Assembly (NCBI GenBank): GCA_902760805.1
Contig: CACWHY010000003.1
Span: 62,001 to 126,000 of the forward strand
Length of the DNA stretch: 64,000 nucleotides
Direction: 5' to 3'
Origin: Ruminococcus flavefaciens
Lineage (GTDB): Bacteria; Bacillota; Clostridia; Oscillospirales; Ruminococcaceae
In this document: positions 47,241-55,679 of the stretch, piece by piece
How the letters are laid out: the number at the start of each line of letters is the position of its first letter
Numbering within the stretch: the stretch's first letter is position 1
The notes under the pieces: model-generated
What the model was told of the DNA's origin: nothing
The model's database searches: none
What the model saw: the letters and a program-made list of their open reading frames with translations, nothing else
Program-made: the position numbers and the translations under genes

Positions 47241-49097
47241 TTATTTTCTCCTCAGCAGGAAGAGCCTTCCGCTGTAGGGAGGAATATTCATATCTAAGCG
47301 GCCGGCCTTTTGGCGGAAGTCGGTCTGACCCTCGGGAGTGAGCCCGGAAAAGCGCTGGCTGTCTGAGTCCAGCAGCAGCTCCGCCTCATAGTCCTGGCCG
47401 ATATTCACGGAATAGTCCGCCTGATACCAGTCAGAGAAGTTCAGAACTGCCAAAATATCGCCGTCTGCGCTCTTTCTGCGGATCGCATAGACGCATCTTT
47501 CAGCAGAGTCGCAGTCCTCCCACATGAAGTTTGTGGGGTCATAGTCGTAGTGGAGGGCGGTGTATTTCAGGTAGATGTGGTTAAGCTCCCGGATATACTC
47601 CCGGAAGGAGTCGTGCATGGGGTATTTCAGCATGGCCCAATCCTGCTCACGCTTCTCGTCCCATTCACGGAGCTGGCCAAACTCGTTGCCCATGAAGTTC
47701 AGCTTCTTGCCGGGGTGGGCGATCATGTACATATACATGGCTCTGGCTTGGGGGAATTTGTCCTCGTACTGGCCGTTCATCTTCTGGACGATCGTGGCCT
47801 TTCCGTGAACTACCTCGTCGTGGGAGAGGGGCAGGATATAGCGCTCGTTGTAGAAATAGAGCATGGAGAAGGTCAGCTTGTGGTAGTCTCTTGTGCGGTA
47901 GATCGGGGCGCTCTGAAAATACTCCAGGGTGTCGTGCATCCAGCCCAGATCCCACTTGTAGTCGAAGCCCAGTCCCCCGTCAAACACGGGAGCTGCCACC
48001 TTCGGGTGAGAGGAGGAGTCCTCCGCAGCCAGGATAGCCGACGGATGACGAGCCTTCAGTCCGCAGTTCATGTCCTTCAGCAGCTGGATCGCATAGCGGT
48101 TTTCCCCAAGGTATTCCCGGCCGTTCCAGTAGATCATGTTCCGAACAGCGTCCATTCTCAGGCCGTCGAAATGATACACGCTTAGCCAGTAGTCCGCAGC
48201 GGATTGGAGGAATGAGCGCACCTCGCCCTTTGAGTGCATGAAATTGCGGCTCCCCCACTCATTGTAGGCGGCCTCGTCGTCGGGGAATTCATAAAGCCTT
48301 GTGCCGTCGTATTCGGTGAGGGCGTAGTGATCCACGGCAAAATGCACCGGCACGAAGTCCATGATCACGCCGATACCGGCCCTATGAGCCTTGTCCACCA
48401 GCTCCATGAGCTGCTTGGGAGTTCCGTATCGTGAGGTGGGAGCGAAAAATCCGGTGATCTGATAGCCCCAGGACTCGTCGCTGGGGTGCTCAGCAAGAGG
48501 CATGAACTCGATATGAGTGTAGCCGCAGGACTTCACATACTCCACCAGCTCGTCAGCGATCTCCGCATAGGACAGCCAGCCCTCAGCAGCGATGATCTCC
48601 TCCCCTGTCATGCCGGAAACGTCCATCGGCGGATCCTCCTTCTCATGGGGAACAGTTCCCTCCCGGCGCTTCCATGAGCCCAGGTGTACCTCATAGATGT
48701 TCAGGGGCTTATCCCGGCAGTCGCTGCGCTGAGAGAGCCACTTCTCGTCGGAAAAACGATACCCGGAAATATCCCTGACCACCGAGCAGGTGCCGGGGCG
48801 CACCTCCATTCCGTAGCCGTAGGGGTCGCAGTGGTCGATGAAGCTGCCCTCCCGGTCGAATATCCTGTATTTGTAGCGCATACCCTCCTTAGCTTCGGGG
48901 CAGGCCAGCTCGAAAAATCGGCCGTCTGCCACACGCTCCATGGGGATCGGCTCCCAATCAGAGAAGTCGCCGATAAGGGAAACTCCCGAAGCGTTGGGAG
49001 CGTATGTGCGGAAGATAGTGGTATCTCCGGTGACATGAGCGCCTAAATACTCATAGGCGGAGAAGGCCTCGCCCTTGTAAAAACCGTAAATGTCCAT
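47241..49097 (-). CDS. glgB: 1,4-alpha-glucan branching enzyme
   Basis: A 618-residue GH13 enzyme that makes alpha-1,6 branches in glycogen. An N-terminal CBM48 domain (about residues 15-110, TTIFRTYAPNASGVSLIGDF) precedes the barrel with DFVPVHFAVD, GLRMDAVRNMIYW (nucleophile Asp), ILAAEDSS (acid Glu) and PLSHDEVVHGK (transition-state Asp). A beta domain closes the chain. No other glg genes are in the window. Its promoter overlaps that of the divergent TetR gene. Confidence 0.97.
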   Translation of the reverse strand: MDIYGFYKGEAFSAYEYLGAHVTGDTTIFRTYAPNASGVSLIGDFSDWEPIPMERVADGRFFELACPEAKEGMRYKYRIFDREGSFIDHCDPYGYGMEVRPGTCSVVRDISGYRFSDEKWLSQRSDCRDKPLNIYEVHLGSWKRREGTVPHEKEDPPMDVSGMTGEEIIAAEGWLSYAEIADELVEYVKSCGYTHIEFMPLAEHPSDESWGYQITGFFAPTSRYGTPKQLMELVDKAHRAGIGVIMDFVPVHFAVDHYALTEYDGTRLYEFPDDEAAYNEWGSRNFMHSKGEVRSFLQSAADYWLSVYHFDGLRMDAVRNMIYWNGREYLGENRYAIQLLKDMNCGLKARHPSAILAAEDSSSHPKVAAPVFDGGLGFDYKWDLGWMHDTLEYFQSAPIYRTRDYHKLTFSMLYFYNERYILPLSHDEVVHGKATIVQKMNGQYEDKFPQARAMYMYMIAHPGKKLNFMGNEFGQLREWDEKREQDWAMLKYPMHDSFREYIRELNHIYLKYTALHYDYDPTNFMWEDCDSAERCVYAIRRKSADGDILAVLNFSDWYQADYSVNIGQDYEAELLLDSDSQRFSGLTPEGQTDFRQKAGRLDMNIPPYSGRLFLLRRK

Positions 49098-49113
49098 AGT
49101 ATCAACTCCGTAA

Positions 49114-49142
49114 TTGACAACAGTCTAAAAAGTCGTTATAAT
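49114..49142 (+). promoter_or_regulatory. Perfect consensus promoter of the TetR gene
   Basis: TTGACA (49114-49119), 17-base spacer, TATAAT (49137-49142). The spacer contains GTCTAAAAAGTCG, which recurs near the start codon at 49212-49226. Confidence 0.88.
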
Positions 49143-49145
49143 ATA

Positions 49146-49174
49146 ATTATATCGCAGCTAAGGTGAAATTACAA
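49146..49174 (-). promoter_or_regulatory. Promoter of glgB overlapping the TetR promoter
   Basis: Minus strand: TTGTAA (49169-49174), 17-base spacer, TATAAT (49146-49151). The two -10 boxes are three bases apart on opposite strands, so polymerases cannot occupy both. Confidence 0.85.
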
Positions 49175-49193
49175 TAAACGTTTTTCGCCTTTA

Positions 49194-49226
49194 GTCGATT
49201 ATGCGACGCTTGTCTAAAAATTGTCG
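49194..49226. promoter_or_regulatory. Candidate operator region of the TetR regulator
   Basis: GTCG-ATTATG-CGAC (49194-49207) is an inverted repeat, followed by GTCTAAAAATTGTCG (49212-49226), a near repeat of the motif at 49123-49135. Its place before the TetR gene suggests autoregulation. Confidence 0.4.
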
Positions 49227-49240
49227 AAAAAGGAGGAGCT

Positions 49241-49774
49241 ATGGACCTTCGCACTGAAAAAACAAAGCGTGCAGTTATCAATGCTTTTTTACAGCTGAGA
49301 GCCTCAAAGCCTCTGGAGAAGATCACTGTCAAGGAGCTATCAGCCCTTGCCCAGATCAACAAAGCCACGTTTTACCTGCATTTCCGGGACATCTACGACC
49401 TGTCAGAAACTCTTGAGCGTGACGTTGTGCGCTCCTGTCTTGAAGGGATCGAGCACCCGGAAAACGTCCTCAAGGACACACGGCGCTTCATCAAGGAGCT
49501 GGAGGACTCCTTCATCTCCAATGAGCAGCTGATCAAGATACTGTTCGAGGGAAGCCGCAGCAGCAGCTTCGTTTCGCTTTTTGAGGAGGAGATCACGGCG
49601 GTGATCATGTCGGCTTATCCCGACCACCGGCTGGATATGGAGCAGCGCATGATGCTCACCTACCTGATCTACGGAGGATATTACACCTATTTCAAGTATT
49701 GCGACCACGGCATCAAGCCCGTGCTTCAGCTCATCGAGAAGCTGTCCGACGGCATCGTTGGGCTTTATGAGTAG
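49241..49774 (+). CDS. TetR/AcrR-family transcriptional regulator
   Basis: A 177-residue regulator. The DNA-binding domain (about 8-55) reads TKRAVINAFLQLRASKPLEKITVKELSALAQINKATFYLHF, with FYxHF ending the recognition helix. The C-terminal helical ligand domain contains a TetR_C_7-like stretch (SFVSLFEEEITAVIM, YLIYGGYYTYFKY). AAAAGGAGGAG precedes the ATG. The divergent neighbour glgB and the shared promoter region make glgB and itself the likely targets (inference). Confidence 0.92.
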   Translation: MDLRTEKTKRAVINAFLQLRASKPLEKITVKELSALAQINKATFYLHFRDIYDLSETLERDVVRSCLEGIEHPENVLKDTRRFIKELEDSFISNEQLIKILFEGSRSSSFVSLFEEEITAVIMSAYPDHRLDMEQRMMLTYLIYGGYYTYFKYCDHGIKPVLQLIEKLSDGIVGLYE

Positions 49775-49872
49775 CTGCCGACAGTGCTGAGGACTTCGCC
49801 CTCAGACTCCCAGCAGGGCTCTGCCCTGCACCCCGCAATTACAATTTGCCGCCGGACACTTTTCTCCCAAAT

Positions 49873-49902
49873 AAAAAAGGACCCCTCGGGGTCCCTTTTT
49901 TT
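49873..49902. terminator. Bidirectional terminator between TetR gene and peptide-binding protein gene
   Basis: AAAAAAGGACCC-CTCG-GGGTCCCTTTTTTT: a near-perfect stem with A-run and T-run at either side, serving both convergent genes. Confidence 0.92.
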
Positions 49903-51553
49903 AGCTGTAATTCAGTGCCTGACGGTAGTCAATCGCTCCGGTGAACGGATCAAAGAGGATCTGCTCGTTGTCCCGGTCAGCAATGAGGTATGTGTTCTTG
50001 TAAAACAGCGGAATGAAGGTGTACTGCGCCAAAAGCTCCCTTTCGGCGGCGGTATAGGTCTCCACCAGCTCCGCCGGGTCAGGACAAGCCATGGCCCTCT
50101 CGGTGAGGCCAAGAGCATCAGTCTCTGCTGTGCGCAGAGGATCTGTCTTCTCAAACTGCCTCAGGAAGGAGAAACCCGTCCCGATCTCTCCCTTCACAGG
50201 ATACAGTGCAATGGAGTAATCTCCGGCAGCGATACGCTCCTCAAACTGCTCTGCGGTAACGTCCTCGATACCGATATAGCTGCCGAAAAGTTCCTGCCAG
50301 CGCTGTGCAAGAGTGTGGAGATAGCCCGAATCTACGGTCTCTGCATTGACAAGGATCTTCACTGTTTCAATCGACTCGGTGCCAAGCTCCTTTTTGGCCT
50401 GTGCGTAGAGCTCCAGCGCCTCTTCCTTATTGTATTCGTCGAACTGCTTGTCCGAGGACAGCTCCCTGTAGCTTCTGCCGAGAACGCTGACCGCCGGCGG
50501 GATGACTCCACGGGCGCAGCTCACATCGCTCTTTAGCTGAGGCTCAAGGCCGTCACGGTCGATGGACTTCGCCAGAGCCATTCTCAGCTTCAGGTTGGAG
50601 TAATACTTGTCCTTTGGGTTGAATATCAGGCCAAGAGTCGTGGCCTGACTGCCCTGGATCAGATACTTCTTCGGGTTGTAGGGACTGCTGCTCATGGAGG
50701 TGAAGCACTCAATGCTCTCGTCCTTGAAATCCGCCCGGATCTCCTCCTCAGTGCGGTCGATGTAGAAGCTGAGATAGGATGGGGCAATGGGCATATCATC
50801 GGTCCAATTCTTGCCATTTCTCCTCATGAAGAGGATGTTGTTCACGCCGTACGGGTCGTAAAACCACTGTCTGACGTAGAACGAGCCGTTGGACATCACC
50901 GATCTGTCGTCAAGGCCGTATCTGCCCTTTGTGGAGAGGAAAAACTCCTTGTTGCAGGGGTAGGCGCCGGCTGTGCACATGATCCGGAGGAACTCAGCGC
51001 AGGGCTGCTCCAAAACGATCATCAGCGTGTACTTGTCAACAGCATAGACCTCCGCAGCCTCCGGGGACAGCGTTCCCTCAGCGATGTCAGAGGCTCCCTT
51101 TACGCAGGAGAAGTCCTCTGCATAAGGCGACTTCATCTTCGGGTCAAGGACTCTTTGCAGGGCGAAAACGTAATCCTCAGCGGTGACGTTGAAGCACTCC
51201 TCGTCCTCGATAACATCGTTGGAATTCGTGTCATAGTACCAGAAATTATCCTGCCGCAGCTTGAATGTGTAGATCGTTCCGTCCTCAGAGATCGAGTAGC
51301 TCTCGGCATTGCAGCACTTTACTGCGCCGGAGCTGTCGGTCATCATCAGGCCGCTGTAGAGATTTTTGATGACAGTTGCAGAGGAAGGATCGCTGGCGAA
51401 CTGAGGGTCAAGGCTCTCAGGGTTGCCCAGCAGCGGCACGTCGAACATATGCCCTGTGCCGGAGCCACGGTCTGTATTTCCGCAGGAAAAAGCCGATGTG
51501 CAGACAAGAGCCGCACAAACAGCAAGGGTGATCTTTTTCACGTTGTTCTCCAT
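49901..51553 (-). CDS. Oligopeptide ABC transporter substrate-binding lipoprotein
   Basis: A 550-residue extracellular solute-binding protein of family 5 (OppA/DppA). The lipobox is CAALVCTSAFSCGN, with cysteine at about residue 24. The first lobe opens VPLLGNPESLDPQFASDPSS and VIKNLYSGLMMTDSSGAV, the family signature; DGTIYTFKLRQDNFWYYDTNS follows. No permease or ATPase gene is adjacent, so it must share a transporter elsewhere. A terminator-like hairpin ends 12 bases before the ATG, and I see no promoter of its own, so expression may depend on read-through from the vanY-like gene. Confidence 0.93.
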   Translation of the reverse strand: MENNVKKITLAVCAALVCTSAFSCGNTDRGSGTGHMFDVPLLGNPESLDPQFASDPSSATVIKNLYSGLMMTDSSGAVKCCNAESYSISEDGTIYTFKLRQDNFWYYDTNSNDVIEDEECFNVTAEDYVFALQRVLDPKMKSPYAEDFSCVKGASDIAEGTLSPEAAEVYAVDKYTLMIVLEQPCAEFLRIMCTAGAYPCNKEFFLSTKGRYGLDDRSVMSNGSFYVRQWFYDPYGVNNILFMRRNGKNWTDDMPIAPSYLSFYIDRTEEEIRADFKDESIECFTSMSSSPYNPKKYLIQGSQATTLGLIFNPKDKYYSNLKLRMALAKSIDRDGLEPQLKSDVSCARGVIPPAVSVLGRSYRELSSDKQFDEYNKEEALELYAQAKKELGTESIETVKILVNAETVDSGYLHTLAQRWQELFGSYIGIEDVTAEQFEERIAAGDYSIALYPVKGEIGTGFSFLRQFEKTDPLRTAETDALGLTERAMACPDPAELVETYTAAERELLAQYTFIPLFYKNTYLIADRDNEQILFDPFTGAIDYRQALNYS

Positions 51554-51565
51554 TTCTTTTTTCGG

Positions 51566-51597
51566 GAAAAATAGTGCTGCGGTCCCGCAGCACTATA
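51566..51597 (-). terminator. Hairpin terminator / attenuator between vanY-like and peptide-binding genes
   Basis: Minus strand: a stem of about 11 bp (ATAGTGCTGCGG with CCGCAGCACTAT, 51571-51596) followed by TTTTTCCC, located only 12 bases before the next start codon. Confidence 0.8.
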
Positions 51598-51615
51598 GTT
51601 GCTTTGATATTTGTC

Positions 51616-52635
51616 TTACTTATTCGTGGTAACTGTCACGATAAATCCGTCTACGTTGTTGCCGGAGACCGTGTATCTTACCTCAGTAGGAACAGGCACC
51701 ATAGTGTCGCCCTCGGCCTCGGCAGGAACATAGTATACCCGATAGTTGTAGGTGTCGCCCTCCACGATAAGGGGCTCGTCCTTAGTATACTTCTTCACCT
51801 CGTCGATATACTGCTCAAGGCAGATGCCCTTGACGCTCATGTAGTAGGAATGAGGAACTCCCACATAGCGGTAGGTATTCGTTCTGGGCTCCTCGCCGGT
51901 ATAGGACTCTGAGTCCTCAGGGAAGCGCACGATGAAGCCGTACTTGCCGGCGTTGTCCTTGAACCAATCGTATGGAGCGTCTGTGCTGAACACTCTTGAG
52001 CCGTACTCCTCGGTGTAGATAACGATGTCGAAGGATCTTCCGGAGTGGTACTCTGAATGGCCGGGCTCGAAGCGTGAAGCGCCGCTCTGATACTTGTCGG
52101 ACTGCTCATCGAAGGTGCGGAATCCGCCCAGCAGATACAGGCCGGTCACCTGGCTGCCGATGGAAGTTCCGAAGGCCTCCATCATGGAGTTTATGTGTTC
52201 AACGGTCTCAGCGTCCACCTTAGTAACGTAGTCGCTGGCGTTGTAGTAATCGTTCTTGTGGTCGTACAGGGTCTGGAGGTCGGTATCGCCCTCAGGGAAG
52301 GTGTACTCATGGTCAGCGTTGACCAGGATCAGGTTGCCCTTATAGATGTCGTCATGGGGAACAGCGATCTCAGTATAGCTGTCCTCAGGCTTAGTGGGCT
52401 GCTCCTGTGAGCCGGTATCAGGCTTAGTCTCATCAGGCACCTTCAGCTCATCGCCGTTTATCTCAGAAGAGCTCTCTGTAGGTTTTTTTGGCTTGGACTG
52501 AGGATCCTCCGAGCAGGCCTTTGTACAGGAGGTGACTACCACGATAAGTGCTGCGATAGCCAGAACAAAGACGATTATTCGGTCATACCTGACCTTGTAA
52601 TGTCTGCGGCTCCGGCGTCTCTCTCCTTTGTTCAT
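51616..52635 (-). CDS. VanY/DacB-like D-Ala-D-Ala carboxypeptidase, membrane-anchored
   Basis: A 339-residue protein with a very basic N-terminus (KGERRRSRRHYKVRYDR), a membrane helix (about 20-38) that includes a possible lipobox (VVTSC), an acidic Ser/Pro/Glu linker (45-90), and an M15B peptidase domain (about 95-290). The metal site is visible in PGHSEYHSGRSFDIVIY (H-x6-D) and YRYVGVPHSYYM (second His). These enzymes trim peptidoglycan stem peptides. Its own promoter lies at 52669-52697. Confidence 0.88.
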   Translation of the reverse strand: MNKGERRRSRRHYKVRYDRIIVFVLAIAALIVVVTSCTKACSEDPQSKPKKPTESSSEINGDELKVPDETKPDTGSQEQPTKPEDSYTEIAVPHDDIYKGNLILVNADHEYTFPEGDTDLQTLYDHKNDYYNASDYVTKVDAETVEHINSMMEAFGTSIGSQVTGLYLLGGFRTFDEQSDKYQSGASRFEPGHSEYHSGRSFDIVIYTEEYGSRVFSTDAPYDWFKDNAGKYGFIVRFPEDSESYTGEEPRTNTYRYVGVPHSYYMSVKGICLEQYIDEVKKYTKDEPLIVEGDTYNYRVYYVPAEAEGDTMVPVPTEVRYTVSGNNVDGFIVTVTTNK

Positions 52636-52668
52636 ATATGATTCTCCTTATTTTCATATTCACGTTTA

Positions 52669-52697
52669 ATTATACCACATATCTTTCCTCATGTAAA
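52669..52697 (-). promoter_or_regulatory. Promoter of the vanY-like gene
   Basis: Minus strand: TTTACA (52692-52697), 17-base spacer, TATAAT (52669-52674) with TGTGG before it. Confidence 0.85.
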
Positions 52698-52729
52698 GCA
52701 CTTTATGCCAATTTTTTGTATTTTCACGC

Positions 52730-53512
52730 TTATTTCTCCGCAGCTCTCCGGCGGTATTCTGTGGGAGTACAGCCCTTATGGAGCCGGAACTGTCTCATGA
52801 AGTAGGAGTCGCTGAAATAGCCGCAGCGCTCAGCTATGGCACTGACGGAAAGATCGGTGGTCTCCAGGAGCTCAGCGGCGGCGATAAGGCGGCTCTCGAT
52901 AACGTCCTGGCGAAGGGTCACACCGAAGGCCTGGCGGTAGATCCGGTGGAAGTAGGCGCTGCTGATACGCATATCTGCGCAGATCTCGTCAACGCTCCAA
53001 ACTCCCATGGGGTCGTCATAAACAGCGTCACGAAGAGCCTTTAGCTGGGCGTATCTGGGAATATCCGGCAGCTCGGTCTCCGGATCCTCCCCCTCTGAGC
53101 AGATACAGATGAAGATCTGGCGCATGGAGAGCTCCATGAACTCCTCTTTCAGCCGCCCAAGGCTCACGGACTGTGTTTGCATATTTTTCAGAATGGAAGA
53201 GACCGGAAAGCTGTCCCGGAGCTCCACCGGCTGGTCGAAGGGCAGATCCAGTGAGGCCGCATTCTGCCTGTCTGCGTGGTTCAGGCGGAAGGTCACGCAG
53301 TCGTACCGCAGGCCTGACAGCTCTGCCGGACGAAAATAGCGCTTTACGCCGGAGCTGTAGATGATGACTGTTCCGCTGGAGCATGAGCGCTCATCGCTGC
53401 CATTCCCCACGATCACCGGCGCCCGGAACAGATACAGACGAAAATCGCTGCCGGACTCGCCCTTTACCGGAGTCTGCTGAAGCCTTCCGAGCATGATCCT
53501 TGTTACCTTCAT
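52730..53512 (-). CDS. AraC-family transcriptional regulator
   Basis: A 260-residue regulator. The N-terminal part (1-140) is a cupin-like sensing domain (FRLYLFRAPVIVGNGSDE, SGTVIIYSSGVKRYFRPA). The C-terminal part has two helix-turn-helix motifs: WSVDEICADMRISSAYFHRIYRQAFGV and SVSAIAERCGYFSDSYFMRQFRLHKG, ending CTPTEYRRR. The start is the ATG at 53512 with AAAGGAGG seven bases upstream. Such proteins usually control sugar use; the effector and target are not evident. Confidence 0.93.
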   Translation of the reverse strand: MKVTRIMLGRLQQTPVKGESGSDFRLYLFRAPVIVGNGSDERSCSSGTVIIYSSGVKRYFRPAELSGLRYDCVTFRLNHADRQNAASLDLPFDQPVELRDSFPVSSILKNMQTQSVSLGRLKEEFMELSMRQIFICICSEGEDPETELPDIPRYAQLKALRDAVYDDPMGVWSVDEICADMRISSAYFHRIYRQAFGVTLRQDVIESRLIAAAELLETTDLSVSAIAERCGYFSDSYFMRQFRLHKGCTPTEYRRRAAEK

Positions 53513-53539
53513 GGATCCGCCTCCTTTCTTGCTGTAACT

Positions 53540-53568
53540 ATTATACCACGATCCCGGCTTTTTTTCAA
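53540..53568 (-). promoter_or_regulatory. Promoter of the AraC-family gene
   Basis: Minus strand: TTGAAA (53563-53568), 17-base spacer, TATAAT (53540-53545) with GTGG before it. Confidence 0.8.
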
Positions 53569-53575
53569 CAAGACG

Positions 53576-53602
53576 CAAAAAAGGCGGCCTTGCGGCCGCC
53601 CT
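53576..53602 (-). terminator. Terminator of the transketolase operon
   Basis: Minus strand: GGGCGGCC-GCAA-GGCCGCC stem followed by six T, immediately upstream of the AraC gene promoter. Confidence 0.92.
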
Positions 53603-53609
53603 TCAACTC

Positions 53610-54557
53610 TTATTTCAGCTTGACAGCTGCCTTTGCCTTAGAAACGATGTTCTCAGCGGAAAGGCCGAATTCCTTCAGCAGATCAACTGCCGGGCCGGAG
53701 TGGCCGAACTCGTCATTTACACCGATCTTCACAACAGGCACAGGACAGCACTCAGTTACTGCCTCAGCTACTGCTGAGCCAAGTCCGCCGATGATGCTGT
53801 GCTCCTCGGCAGTTACGATAACGCCGGTCTCCTTAGCGCACTTGCAGATCAGCTCCTTGTCAAGAGGCTTGATCGTGTGGATGTTCACAACTCTTGCGGA
53901 GATGCCCTCTCCTGTCAGAGTCTCAGCAGCCTGAAGAGCCTCATTGACCATAAGGCCTGTTGCAACGATAGTCAGGTCGCTGCCCTCACGGAGCACGATA
54001 CCCTTGCCAAGCTCGAACTTGTAGGTCTTAGCGTCGTTGATCACGGGAACTGCCAGACGTCCGAAACGCATATAAACGGGGCCGTTGAAGTCCAGGGCAG
54101 CCTTTACTGCTGCTCTTGCCTCAACGTCGTCTGCGGGGTTGATGATAGTCATGCCGGGGATAGTCCTCATGAGAGCGATATCCTCGTTGCACTGGTGAGT
54201 TGCACCGTCCTCGCCTACGGAGATACCGGCGTGAGTTGCGCCGATCTTCACGTTAAGGTGGGGATAGCCGATAGAATTGCGGACGATCTCATAAGCACGT
54301 CCGGCAGCGAACATTGCGAAGGTGGAAGCGAAGGGAATCTTGCCGGCTGTGGCAAGTCCTGCTGCAACGCCCATCATGTTGGCCTCAGCGATACCGCAGT
54401 CGAAGAAGCGGTCGGGATAGGCCTTCTTGAAAATGCCTGTCTTGGTAGCAGCGGCCAGGTCTGCGTCCAGGACTACCAGCTCGGGGTACTCCTCAGCAAG
54501 GTCTCTCAGAGCCTCGCCGTAGCTTTCTCTTGTAGCCTTTTTGATAACGTCTGCCAT
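53610..54557 (-). CDS. Transketolase, C-terminal subunit
   Basis: A 315-residue protein carrying the pyrimidine-binding and C-terminal domains of transketolase. Visible are DLAAATKTGIFKKAYPDRFFDCGIAEANM (the Glu that activates thiamine diphosphate), FAMFAAGRAYEIVRN, THAGISVGEDGATHQ, and VTAEEHSIIGGLG. Together with the subunit upstream it interconverts pentose and hexose phosphates. Split transketolases are common in anaerobes. Four-base gap to the N-terminal subunit gene. Confidence 0.94.
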   Translation of the reverse strand: MADVIKKATRESYGEALRDLAEEYPELVVLDADLAAATKTGIFKKAYPDRFFDCGIAEANMMGVAAGLATAGKIPFASTFAMFAAGRAYEIVRNSIGYPHLNVKIGATHAGISVGEDGATHQCNEDIALMRTIPGMTIINPADDVEARAAVKAALDFNGPVYMRFGRLAVPVINDAKTYKFELGKGIVLREGSDLTIVATGLMVNEALQAAETLTGEGISARVVNIHTIKPLDKELICKCAKETGVIVTAEEHSIIGGLGSAVAEAVTECCPVPVVKIGVNDEFGHSGPAVDLLKEFGLSAENIVSKAKAAVKLK

Positions 54558-54561
54558 AGTC

Positions 54562-55401
54562 TTAACCCTCCAATTCCTTTAACTGCGCACTGAGCTCGGC
54601 CATAGCCTGGTCGTACTGATCCTTGTTGGGAGCTGTACCGTGCCAGCCTACCTGGTTTTCCATAAATGAAACGCCCTTGCCCTTAGTGGACTTCTGGATG
54701 ATCGCAACGGGCTGTCCGTCAGTCTCAGCAGCCTTCTTGAAAGCGGCCTCGATGCTGTCGAAGTCGTGTGCATCCATTGTGATGACCTTCCAGCCGAATG
54801 CAGCGAATTTATCTGTGATAGGCTCAGGAGAGCAGACCTCAGAAATGGGTCCGTCGATCTGAAGACCGTTGTTGTCAACGATAGCAACAAGATTATCAAG
54901 GCCGTAGTGAGCTGCGAACATAGCAGCCTCCCATACCTGGCCCTCCTCGATCTCGCCGTCGCCAAGGATAGTGTAGACCTTATAGCTCTTCTTGTCGATC
55001 TTTCCGGCAAGTGCCATTCCACAGGCTGCGGAGATACCCTGTCCAAGAGAGCCGCTGGACATATCCACGCCGGGGATATGGATGCAGGGGTGACCCTGGA
55101 GCAGCGCACCGATGTGGCGGAGGCTCTTCAGCTCCTCCTCAGGGAAATAGCCCTTCTGAGCAAGAACAGAGTAAAGGGCAGGAGCAGTGTGTCCCTTAGA
55201 GAGCACAAGACGGTCTCTGTCGGGATCCTCAGCAGCGGAAGGATCCGCATTCATCTGCTCATAGTACAGATAAGTCAGAGTGTCAGCGATCGAAAGCGAG
55301 CCGCCGGGGTGACCCGACTTGGCGTTGTAGGTACCCTCGATAACGCCCATTCTGACCTTGCAGGCGATCTTCTGCAAATTCTTTTTGGTTGAAGCGTCCA
55401 T
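54562..55401 (-). CDS. Transketolase, N-terminal (TPP-binding) subunit
   Basis: A 279-residue protein with the diphosphate-binding half: AKSGHPGGSLSIADTLTYLY, SKGHTAPALYSVLAQKGYF, GSLGQGISAACGMALAG and the metal motif GDGEIEEGQVWEAAMFA with VDNNG. The start is the ATG at 55401 with GGAGG five bases upstream. Upstream lies the small IIGGADAPT protein gene, 38 bases away, so the HAD-to-transketolase set may be cotranscribed. Confidence 0.94.
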   Translation of the reverse strand: MDASTKKNLQKIACKVRMGVIEGTYNAKSGHPGGSLSIADTLTYLYYEQMNADPSAAEDPDRDRLVLSKGHTAPALYSVLAQKGYFPEEELKSLRHIGALLQGHPCIHIPGVDMSSGSLGQGISAACGMALAGKIDKKSYKVYTILGDGEIEEGQVWEAAMFAAHYGLDNLVAIVDNNGLQIDGPISEVCSPEPITDKFAAFGWKVITMDAHDFDSIEAAFKKAAETDGQPVAIIQKSTKGKGVSFMENQVGWHGTAPNKDQYDQAMAELSAQLKELEG

Positions 55402-55439
55402 AATAACCTCCATAGCTAAATATATTAACGGCTGAGCCG

Positions 55440-55679
55440 TCATTTTCTTCCTGAAATGTTCCGGGCGATGCCGGAAACGGTCAACACAGCTCCCGCAACA
55501 AGCAGCCCTAGGGCTATCCTGCCGGTGCCGTGGGTGAGCATGAATAAAAATGTGGGAGCGTCCGCTCCGCCGATGATGCCGATATTCTCGCTGAAGCGCC
55601 GGAACAGCAGCAAAGCCAGAACTGCGCCCAGTATCAGCAGTACAAGGCCTGCCAAAATGCGTTTTGTGCCTGTCCTCAT
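55440..55679 (-). CDS. Small membrane protein with IIGGADAPT motif
   Basis: A 79-residue protein with two membrane helices (about residues 9-27 and 50-72) and between them ENIGIIGGADAPTFLFMLTHG. The motif GIIGGADGPT is the sodium-site signature of the beta subunit of sodium-pumping decarboxylases, yet the rest of that 400-residue protein is absent. Similar short proteins are often mis-named as decarboxylase subunits. ATG at 55679 overlaps the HAD stop (ATGA). Function unknown. Confidence 0.82.
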   Translation of the reverse strand: MRTGTKRILAGLVLLILGAVLALLLFRRFSENIGIIGGADAPTFLFMLTHGTGRIALGLLVAGAVLTVSGIARNISGRK

